DNA from: Saprospiraceae bacterium
GTDB lineage: Bacteria > Bacteroidota > Bacteroidia > Chitinophagales > Saprospiraceae
Reading direction: 5' to 3'
Assembly (NCBI GenBank): GCA_007134625.1
Contig: SLKL01000147.1
Span: 1-10,929, forward strand
DNA: 10,929 nucleotides
Part shown: positions 1-4,657 of the stretch, piece by piece
How positions within the stretch are numbered: the stretch's first letter is position 1
How the letters are laid out: each line of letters starts with the position of its first letter
Program-made: the position numbers and the translations under genes
Notes under the pieces: model-generated
What the model saw: only the letters and a program-made list of their open reading frames with translations
Database searches by the model: none
Told to the model about the DNA's origin: nothing

Positions 1-163
1 CGGTGATGCCGTATTCGACAAGCGTTTTCTCACATCCTTCCGTCAGGGCAGCGGTAATGTCTTCATTCCATTTTGCAGTGACTATTCCGATTTTGATGTC
101 CTCTATTTCCTTGAGTTGAACATCTCTTAGTTCAGATAGATTGGTTTTCTTGTCCTTGCTCAT
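1..163 (-). CDS. ribH: 6,7-dimethyl-8-ribityllumazine synthase, N-terminal part (window edge)
   Basis: Lumazine synthase condenses 5-amino-6-ribitylamino-uracil with 3,4-dihydroxy-2-butanone 4-phosphate, the penultimate step of riboflavin synthesis, in the cytosol. Only the first 54 codons are in the window, read from an ATG at 163 on the minus strand. After a polar N-terminal extension of about 23 residues comes KIGIVTAKWNEDIT (residues 24-37), the first beta strand and substrate-contacting loop of the family, with the W-N pair that contacts the pyrimidine ring. It is followed by an alpha-helical segment (TEGCEKTLVEYGIT). The gene lies downstream of the TPR gene on the same strand, but a hairpin terminator separates them, so it is probably transcribed at least partly on its own. 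The family call rests on this N-terminal motif only; catalytic residues further on are outside the window. Confidence 0.85.
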   Translation of the reverse strand, partial: MSKDKKTNLSELRDVQLKEIEDIKIGIVTAKWNEDITAALTEGCEKTLVEYGIT

Positions 164-180
164 TTATGCTTGCTTTTAGA

Positions 181-215
181 AATAAAAAAAGGCAGAACTT
201 TCGCTCTGCCTTTTT
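181..215 (-). terminator. Hairpin terminator between the TPR gene and ribH
   Basis: A perfect 6-bp GC-rich stem (GGCAGA 191-196 with TCTGCC 205-210) is extended by five A-T pairs (186-190 with 211-215) around an 8-base loop. Read on the minus strand, the stem is followed by a run of seven T residues (positions 190-184), the classic intrinsic terminator form. Because A and T runs flank both sides it could also work in the other direction. It starts about 19 bases after the TPR stop codon and ends about 20 bases before the ribH start. Confidence 0.8.
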
Positions 216-233
216 AAACATTACTTTTTAATT

Positions 234-923
234 TTAGTTGGCTTTCAGCCTTGCTATTTGTCTGTCCGCATTTTGTGCTTCGCTGGAGTTGGGGTATTTT
301 CTCCTGAGGTCTTCAAATACCTCTAAGGCATCTGCTGATTCACCCTGATGGATAAGCGCATGCCCCAACTTATTCATGTAAAAGGGAGTCAGCAAAATAT
401 TATCTCCTGCTCTTACTGCGCGTCTGTATTGATCTATGGCATTACTAAACTCATTGAGTTCAGAATATGCATCTCCCATAGCACCGTGACGCATTATAGT
501 AGTCAATTCGTCCTTGGGTGAATAACTTCTCAAGTGGTCAACGGCATCCTGATATCTACCGAGGTTTAAATAAGAGATACCTGCATAAAACTGTGCTAAA
601 TTTGCCGCTGAGGTTCCACCGTACTGATTGATGATTCCCAGAAATCCCGGATAACCACCACCCGGATTTTCCAAAGCGAGTGCAAATGAATCTCTTTCAA
701 ACTGGAATTGAGCTCTGTGCATTTGTTCCTGAGCTTCAGCATTACGTGGTATTTGATATAGGTTTTTGTAAGCAAACCAACCACCAACAAGTACAATTAA
801 TCCAACTACAACCGCCAGTACGATGTTCTGATTCCGTTCAATCCATTCAACTGCAGACTCTCTTGCTTCTACAATATCGACTAATGTCTCATCGGATTTT
901 TTTTCTTTTCTCCTTCTTGCCAT
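234..923 (-). CDS. Membrane-anchored tetratricopeptide repeat protein (YfgM-like)
   Basis: The 229-residue protein has a basic N-terminus (ARRRKEKK), a single membrane helix at about residues 34-52 (IVLAVVVGLIVLVGGWFAY) and a soluble helical remainder with TPR-like pairs at about 107-136 (YAGISYLNLGRYQDAVDHL), 144-173 (GAMGDAYSELNEFSNAIDQYRRA) and 183-215 (KLGHALIHQGESADALEVFEDLRRKYP). This short-N-tail, one-helix, TPR layout resembles YfgM/TPR_21 proteins, which in other bacteria sit at the SecYEG translocon and interact with periplasmic chaperones. The positive-inside rule predicts the TPR part to be periplasmic. No enzymatic motif is present. The ATG at 923 is chosen because a promoter box lies just upstream, leaving a leader of about 17-20 bases. 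The domain type is secure; the exact partner is inferred. Confidence 0.85.
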   Translation of the reverse strand: MARRRKEKKSDETLVDIVEARESAVEWIERNQNIVLAVVVGLIVLVGGWFAYKNLYQIPRNAEAQEQMHRAQFQFERDSFALALENPGGGYPGFLGIINQYGGTSAANLAQFYAGISYLNLGRYQDAVDHLRSYSPKDELTTIMRHGAMGDAYSELNEFSNAIDQYRRAVRAGDNILLTPFYMNKLGHALIHQGESADALEVFEDLRRKYPNSSEAQNADRQIARLKAN

Positions 924-946
924 CTTTAATATTTAAAAATTTCGCG

Positions 947-954
947 CAAAGATA
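947..954 (-). promoter_or_regulatory. Bacteroidota-type promoter (-7 box) for the TPR gene
   Basis: On the minus strand the sequence reads TATCTTTG followed by CG, a full match to the Bacteroidota housekeeping -7 box TAnnTTTG. It sits 23 bases before the ATG at 923. The -33 region is only a T-run (TTTT about 18-21 bases upstream), so the upstream half is weak. Confidence 0.65.
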
Positions 955-1189
955 GATATATTCTCAAGCTTAAAATATTTTTTTTCGAAAAGTTGAAAAA
1001 AATCTGCCCATCAGCTTAATTTTATTCATGGACTAATCGGGCTGAGGGACTGTCTGCTGGAATGGGGTAAGCTTACAACCTATATGATGAATGCACTGTA
1101 AGCATCTAATAAAGTTCCTAAAAGCCGCCGGATTTGATGAAAAATGTTTAATTTTTGTGGTGGATAAAAAGTCAGCCTGAATATACCCT
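955..1189. other. Intergenic region between divergent TPR and winged-helix genes, no supported gene
   Basis: No convincing gene lies here. A 29-codon open frame (ATG 1091, stop 1178-1180, plus strand) reads KFLKAAGFDEKCLIFVVDKK near its end and looks protein-like. The stretch just upstream in another frame also looks protein-like (LLEWGKLTTYMMNAL, about 1053-1100). Together they may be the remains of a decayed gene, but the evidence is weak. The left part is an AT-rich tract holding the upstream part of the TPR promoter. Confidence 0.3.
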
Positions 1190-1252
1190 GTTGATTTAGG
1201 GAAGTATGTGTATGTTTTTGGGGGAGGGTCGCGGATATACAGAGTTGGCATA
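1190..1252 (+). promoter_or_regulatory. Promoter-like G-rich module ahead of the winged-helix gene (copy A)
   Basis: GTTG at 1190-1193, a 17-base spacer, then TATGTTTT (1211-1218, seven of eight to TAnnTTTG), followed by TGGGGGAGGG, GCG at 1231-1233, two bases, TATACA at 1236-1241 and GTTGGCATA at 1244-1252. The same order of blocks occurs ahead of the propeller gene (2843-2898), so this is a repeated module and not chance. It probably supplies the promoter for the gene starting at 1273. GTTGGCATA is the exact reverse complement of TATGCCAAC at 1701-1709, downstream of that gene. Confidence 0.5.
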
Positions 1253-1272
1253 TATTAAAGACCTATAATAAC

Positions 1273-1635
1273 ATGAGATTAGATAACAAAATTCTCAAAT
1301 ATCTCTATCAAAATAGGAATGATGGCAATTATCACATCTTATTTGACAGACTTGATATAGACTATGAAAGAATAATTGGACCTATTGAGGATTTAGCCTC
1401 AAACGGATTAATTGCAAGACCAATAGAGGAAAAATTGAGTATGTTCGAAGACCCAGACCCTGATTTTGATTGTAGAAAACCTAACACGGAGTGTAAAATA
1501 ACTCAAGCGGGTATTATGTATTATGAAAAAGTTAAAGAAACTCGCTCTAATAAAACATTATCAGTACTTGCGTTAATCATCTCCCTTGGGACACTTATCT
1601 TCACAATTTTGGATAAAGTATCTTTCGGTACCTGA
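1273..1635 (+). CDS. Hypothetical winged-helix-like protein with C-terminal membrane anchor
   Basis: I do not recognise a named family. The 120-residue protein has two parts. Residues 1-88 resemble a winged helix: helices at NKILKYLYQNR (5-15) and RLDIDYERIIGPIEDLASNGLIARP (26-50), the spacing of a recognition helix leading into a wing, then a short polar insert rich in D and P (59-66) and KITQAGIMYYEKVKE (75-89), which looks like the strand and last helix of such folds. Residues about 95-113 (TLSVLALIISLGTLIFTIL) form one membrane helix, leaving about 7 residues outside. The predicted topology keeps the DNA-binding-like part in the cytosol, tethered to the inner membrane. The gene stands alone, is AT-rich compared with miaB, and lies between repeated non-coding modules, which suggests a mobile cassette-like origin. 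The ATG at 1273 is the first in frame after the module. Confidence 0.6.
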   Translation: MRLDNKILKYLYQNRNDGNYHILFDRLDIDYERIIGPIEDLASNGLIARPIEEKLSMFEDPDPDFDCRKPNTECKITQAGIMYYEKVKETRSNKTLSVLALIISLGTLIFTILDKVSFGT

Positions 1636-1700
1636 AACGTAATTAAAATCGGCAAACTAATTTAGCTTGAAACAACTCTTTAGAATGAAAAATAAAAACG

Positions 1701-1829
1701 TATGCCAACATCGCATAGCCAAAAGTGGCGTGCTTGGTAGGTTGCATAAGTCTGTGCTTTCTACTAACTTGCGGTGCTCGGTCGAAAGGAATGGTACCAT
1801 AATCGCCACCTTCGGCTATGTGCAAAACG
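1701..1829. repeat. Structured palindromic intergenic element (attC-like in layout)
   Basis: ATAGCC (1715-1720) pairs with GGCTAT (1814-1819) and GTGGCG (1725-1730) pairs with CGCCAC (1804-1809), separated on each arm by four bases of which two more pair. This gives a long hairpin enclosing about 73 bases. Inside it, TTGGTAG (1734-1740) pairs with CTACTAA (1761-1767) with one G-T pair. An alternative fold pairs TATGCCAAC (1701-1709) with GTTGCATA (1741-1748) with one bulged base. An open frame crosses this stretch but it is explained better by the palindrome. It lies between two unrelated small genes, the layout of a cassette recombination site, though the canonical RYYYAAC/GTTRRRY cores are not present. 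It could also act as an RNA structure or a terminator-like processing signal. Confidence 0.55.
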
Positions 1830-1884
1830 ATAGTACAATGCTAGAACCCCCTCGTGTAAAACCAAAGAAAAACTAAAAATTGTG

Positions 1885-1892
1885 TAAATTTG
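1885..1892 (+). promoter_or_regulatory. Promoter -7 box for the PIN toxin operon
   Basis: TAAATTTG is a full match to TAnnTTTG and ends 20 bases before the ATG at 1913. No TTTG-type -33 element stands at the expected distance, so strength and exact start are uncertain. Confidence 0.45.
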
Positions 1893-1912
1893 GACTTTAA
1901 GAAAATATTTTA

Positions 1913-2374
1913 ATGAAACAACGATTTTATCTTGACACTTCAGTTTTTGGAGGAGTATTTGACAAAGAATTTGATGAATTTACATTGCAATTATTTGAGC
2001 GTATTAGACTTGGAAAAATTATCTGCGTTTATTCTGAACTAGTAGAAACCGAACTTGTACAAGCACCAAAAAAAGTAAGAGACTTTTTTGTCGATTTACC
2101 AAAAGTAAGTTTGCAAAAAGTAGAAATAACTGATGATGTTCTTGCACTTGCGACAAGATATATAGAGGCAAAGGTTGTTGGAGAAACAAGTTTTGATGAC
2201 TGTATCCATATCGCAACGGCAACAATACATCGAGCGGATATTTTAGTAAGCTGGAATTTTAAACATATTGTGAATGTTTATAGAATAAGAGGGTATAATT
2301 CAATAAATTTGAGAATGAATTATCCCCCATTGGAAATACGTTCACCTAAAGAAATTGTCGATTATGAAAACTAA
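1913..2374 (+). CDS. PIN-domain toxin, VapC-like ribonuclease
   Basis: PIN-domain toxins are metal-dependent RNases that cut tRNA, rRNA or mRNA and are held inactive by a partner antitoxin. The 153-residue protein has the PIN acidic pattern: YLDTSVFGG at the N-terminus (D8), a cluster of acidic residues on the second helix (E42, E45, E47 in SELVETELVQAP), and SFDDCIHIATA (D95, D96) with ADILVSWNFKHI after it (D109, W114, N115). This LDTSVFGG...FDDCIHIA...LVSWNFKHI signature is that of a PIN subgroup I know from Bacteroidota and cyanobacteria. Full length is kept and no catalytic residue is missing. The gene overlaps the next small gene by 11 bases, so the toxin comes first in the operon, the reverse of the usual vapBC order. 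The start is the first ATG after the promoter box. The RNA target cannot be read from the sequence. Confidence 0.85.
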   Translation: MKQRFYLDTSVFGGVFDKEFDEFTLQLFERIRLGKIICVYSELVETELVQAPKKVRDFFVDLPKVSLQKVEITDDVLALATRYIEAKVVGETSFDDCIHIATATIHRADILVSWNFKHIVNVYRIRGYNSINLRMNYPPLEIRSPKEIVDYEN

Positions 2375-2519
2375 AGAAGAAAATATAAAAAAAGATTTTG
2401 ACACCGTAAAAACCTTTAGAAAAATCAAAGACAGAATTTCGAAAGATTTGAAAGGATTGAACTTTTCAGAGATTAAAGAATATTTAAAAAGGGAAAGTTC
2501 AAAATTACAAAAGGAATAA
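2364..2519 (+). CDS. Small antitoxin-like protein paired with the PIN toxin
   Basis: A 51-residue frame starts at an ATG inside the last codons of the PIN gene and overlaps it by 11 bases, which indicates translational coupling. The product is highly charged and helical, rich in K and E: MKTKEENIKKDFDTVKTF, then KIKDRISKDLKGLNFSEIKEYLKRE. The D-F-D...F-R-K-IKDRIS...L-x-F-x-EIKEYL pattern resembles short proteins found next to this PIN subgroup elsewhere, in which the C-terminal helix is expected to wrap the toxin. No DNA-binding ribbon or AbrB fold is evident, so autoregulation by this protein is uncertain. The antitoxin role is inferred from position and size, not shown. Confidence 0.7.
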   Translation: MKTKEENIKKDFDTVKTFRKIKDRISKDLKGLNFSEIKEYLKRESSKLQKE

Positions 2520-2523
2520 GCTC

Positions 2524-2565
2524 TATACACAACAACACTTACCCAAAAGTGGTGGTTCAGTGGTT
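2524..2565 (+). repeat. Apparently truncated second copy of the CCAAAAGTGG palindromic element
   Basis: Directly after the antitoxin gene, CCAAAAGTGG (2543-2552) repeats the left-arm core found at 1719-1728 and is again followed by a G/T-rich stretch ending in GTGGTT. No matching right arm (CCACTTTTGG-like) was found in the following 300 bases, so this copy seems cut off where the decayed coding remnant begins. Confidence 0.4.
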
Positions 2566-2792
2566 AAATTGGATATACCGGAGCATATTGACCCCTTGTG
2601 GTTGGTTTTTCTGGAGAACGATGACCCCCCTGTCAAAAAAACAACCACCTCAAACCCAAAGAAGTCATTCAACACATTGCCCATTCAATCCAACCAAACT
2701 TTCCTCCAAAAACCTCTTCTTTACAAAAAATAATCGCTAAGTTTGCCTTGAATCGACCCGGGACGCTTGGAACGATGATCAAAAGTCAATGA
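2566..2792 (+). pseudogene. Frameshifted coding remnant of unknown family
   Basis: Two adjacent frames join into one protein-like reading. From 2566 one frame gives KLDIPEHIDPLWLVFLENDD followed by PPVK. After a run of seven A residues (2635-2641) the reading continues in another frame as NNHLKPKEVIQHIAHSI, later QKIIAKFALNRPGTLG, and stops at 2790-2792. Restoring one A would join them. The 5' end has no start codon and abuts the truncated palindrome, so the remnant looks truncated as well as shifted. A third frame downstream (2741-2839) also reads like protein (WNDDQKSMIEKVRTNKLI), which makes the exact frame uncertain. I do not recognise the family. The longest simple open frame here (2549-2740) reads as low-complexity P/Q/S/T-rich sequence and is not preferred. 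A sequencing error in the A-run is possible. Confidence 0.35.
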
Positions 2793-2842
2793 TAGAGAAA
2801 GTGCGTACAAACAAGCTTATCAGCTTAAATGCGCGATAAATC

Positions 2843-2898
2843 GTTGGACTTAGAAGGAGTGTGCTTATGTTTGGGGGAAGAGGGGGTGCGTTTATACA
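2843..2898 (+). promoter_or_regulatory. Promoter-like G-rich module ahead of the propeller gene (copy B)
   Basis: GTTG at 2843-2846, a 19-base spacer and TATGTTTG at 2866-2873 match the Bacteroidota promoter consensus (TTTG-N19-TAnnTTTG) almost fully. Then come GGGGGAAGAGGGGG, GCG at 2888-2890, two bases and TATACA at 2893-2898, the same block order as at 1190-1241. Transcription would begin near 2880, giving a leader of about 35 bases and placing the start codon at 2916, not at the upstream in-frame ATG at 2829. Confidence 0.6.
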
Positions 2899-2915
2899 TT
2901 TATCAACAAGAAATA

Positions 2916-4409
2916 ATGAAATTGTGCATTATCATATTATTATTTATTTCAGTCAATTATAACCTATCTGGACAACAACAAATTGGAAGTGATATTTTAG
3001 GTGAAAAACCGAATGAAGATTTTGGGTCGGCAGTTGCCATAAATTATGACGGGACGATAGTAGCAATAGGAGCCCAAAGGAGAAACAATGGAAGAGGGGT
3101 GGTTGAAGTATATGAATACAAATCTGGGGTATGGTCTCTTAAGGGTGAAAAGATAGAAGGATTAACTAATAATTCATGGTTTGGGACAGAAGTCGCATTA
3201 GCCCCATCCGGAAATAGAATGGTAGTAGGATCATACAGAGAAAATATAGTAAGAATCTATGATTTCATAGGCAATGATTGGTTTTTGTCAGGAGAAATAT
3301 TGTTTGGAATGCCATTTTCGCTTATCCATTTTGGATATGCAATAGATATTTCAAACGATGGTAAAACAGTTGCTATTTCAGCAACACACCATCCTCAAGG
3401 AAACGTCCATAGGGGAATTGTAAATATATATCGAGAAGTGAATGATCAATGGCTGCAATTAGGTGATGGAATTGAAGGGGAGTTTGACCGTGACCAATCA
3501 GGTTGGGATATTGATTTATCAGAGGATGGAAAAACTATTGCAATAGGCTCTATAAGCAATGACAACAAGGGGGAAAATGCAGGACAAGTTAGGATTTTTA
3601 CTTATAACGATATATCGTGGAATCAAGTTGGAGAATCACTTCATGGAGAACACCATCATTTAAGTTTTGGTTGGAGTCTGGATATGAGTGGAAACGGGAG
3701 ATATCTAGTTGTCGGAGCTCCAATAGATTGGAGTGGTACTAATACTAAAAATCATTATGTTGAAGTTTATGAATTAATCGACGGAGATTGGCTGGCAAAA
3801 GGAAATAAGATATATGGGGCTTTAGGACAAAATTTTGGATATCAGGTGGCAATTACAGATGATGGTAATCGTATTGCAGTTTCTGTACCTCAAGATAAAA
3901 AGTGTCCTATTCAAATTTATGATTTTATAAATCATGAATGGGAATTAGTGGGTTCAATTTCTCATGAAGCTGAGTTTCATGCTTTAGGTTATTCATTAGC
4001 AATGAATCCAGATGGCGACGTAATAGTTGGAACTTCAAGAACTCAAGAAGGTTTTACAGTTGTTTACGATTTAAATGACCTCCATACGCCAAACTGTATT
4101 ATGGAAGAAGAGTCTGAAGAAGGTGAATCTACTAATATTTACTTTCCGAATGTTATTAACTTAAATTCAATTCATGAATATAACTCAGTTTTTTTTGGGC
4201 AATCAAATGAAGAGATAGTTTATTCTTTATCAATCTTTGATAGATGGGGAGGTCGTATATTCTTTAATCCTTATGCAATCACAAATTCAGTAGCTGATGG
4301 ATGGCAACCTTCTTCTAAATTTGCCCAAGGAGTGTATGTTTATCAAGTGAAATATTTGGACAGAGAAAATGAAGTAATTTTAATTGGAAACATTACATTG
4401 ATCAATTAA
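2916..4409 (+). CDS. Secreted seven-repeat beta-propeller protein with T9SS gliding-type C-terminal domain
   Basis: The 497-residue protein begins with a signal peptide (KLCIIILLFISVNYNLSGQ, residues 2-20). Seven repeats follow, each with an F-G or L/S-G pair, a hydrophobic strand, a D/N/S-G turn and an A-I/V-G type strand: starts near residues 36, 89, 139, 195, 250, 307 and 357, spaced about 50-57. For example DFGSAVAINYDGTIVAIGA and SFGWSLDMSGNGRYLVVGAP. Each repeat also carries a V-x-V/I-Y strand and a W near its end, consistent with an FG-GAP/integrin-like seven-bladed propeller. Residues about 407-497 form the gliding-associated (CHU_C) domain: IYFPNVINLN, SIFDRWGGRIF (439-449), GVYVYQVKYLD and a final ILIGNITLI, the type B T9SS signal. 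The product should be exported by Sec and then passed by T9SS to the surface or medium. The upstream ATG at 2829 is rejected because it lies before the promoter and would bury the signal peptide. Substrate or ligand is unknown. Confidence 0.85.
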   Translation: MKLCIIILLFISVNYNLSGQQQIGSDILGEKPNEDFGSAVAINYDGTIVAIGAQRRNNGRGVVEVYEYKSGVWSLKGEKIEGLTNNSWFGTEVALAPSGNRMVVGSYRENIVRIYDFIGNDWFLSGEILFGMPFSLIHFGYAIDISNDGKTVAISATHHPQGNVHRGIVNIYREVNDQWLQLGDGIEGEFDRDQSGWDIDLSEDGKTIAIGSISNDNKGENAGQVRIFTYNDISWNQVGESLHGEHHHLSFGWSLDMSGNGRYLVVGAPIDWSGTNTKNHYVEVYELIDGDWLAKGNKIYGALGQNFGYQVAITDDGNRIAVSVPQDKKCPIQIYDFINHEWELVGSISHEAEFHALGYSLAMNPDGDVIVGTSRTQEGFTVVYDLNDLHTPNCIMEEESEEGESTNIYFPNVINLNSIHEYNSVFFGQSNEEIVYSLSIFDRWGGRIFFNPYAITNSVADGWQPSSKFAQGVYVYQVKYLDRENEVILIGNITLIN

Positions 4410-4625
4410 GAATCCAGTTGATAAAAATCTGTTACCGCGATCATATCTCCTAGCGTCGGTACGACGGGTACGGTAAAACTTAGGCTTCTCCCTCCCCTCC
4501 ATATTCGTAATCCTATTTCATGAAATAAATTATTAATCATAATTCATACAAGGTAATTGTTTTTCATGTTATACTTGTCAAAAACCTTTTCTCTGCCATT
4601 TTGTCATTAAAGTCATCTTTTTCTG
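4410..4625. other. Intergenic region before miaB
   Basis: No gene is seen. Visible marks are a short hairpin (CGTCG-GTA-CGACG, 4454-4466), a direct repeat GGTACG (4458-4463 and 4467-4472), and a perfect 14-base palindrome TATTTCATGAAATA (4514-4527) about 100 bases ahead of the miaB -7 box. No clear intrinsic terminator follows the propeller gene. Confidence 0.4.
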
Positions 4626-4633
4626 TATCTTTG
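4626..4633 (+). promoter_or_regulatory. Promoter -7 box for the miaB operon
   Basis: TATCTTTG fully matches TAnnTTTG and is followed by CAG, as in the TPR gene promoter. A TTTG stands 22 bases upstream (4600-4603), slightly wide for the usual 19-21. It lies 24 bases ahead of the ATG at 4658 and inside the longer open frame that begins at 4601, so it decides the start of miaB. Confidence 0.7.
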
Positions 4634-4657
4634 CAGTCCTTAAAAAATACACATAAA

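Noticed and set aside
1091..1180. 29-codon open frame with a protein-like end
   Set aside because: It is too short, has no promoter or conserved start context, and is only suggestive of a decayed gene. It is mentioned in the intergenic note, not called.
1667..1876. Open frame of 69 codons on the plus strand between the winged-helix and PIN genes
   Set aside because: It is crossed by the palindromic element, and its translation is low in protein-like character with many C, R and K clusters. The inverted repeat explains the sequence better.
1190..2565. A true integron cassette array
   Set aside because: No integrase, no attI, and no RYYYAAC/GTTRRRY core pair can be read. Only the layout is similar, so it is reported as attC-like in layout.
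2549..2740. Open frame of 63 codons on the plus strand
   Set aside because: Its translation is P/Q/S/T-rich with no fold-like pattern, while the two other frames over the same stretch read as joined protein segments.
2829..2915. Upstream in-frame ATG of the propeller gene
   Set aside because: It lies ahead of the promoter at 2843-2873 and would place 29 residues before an otherwise good signal peptide.
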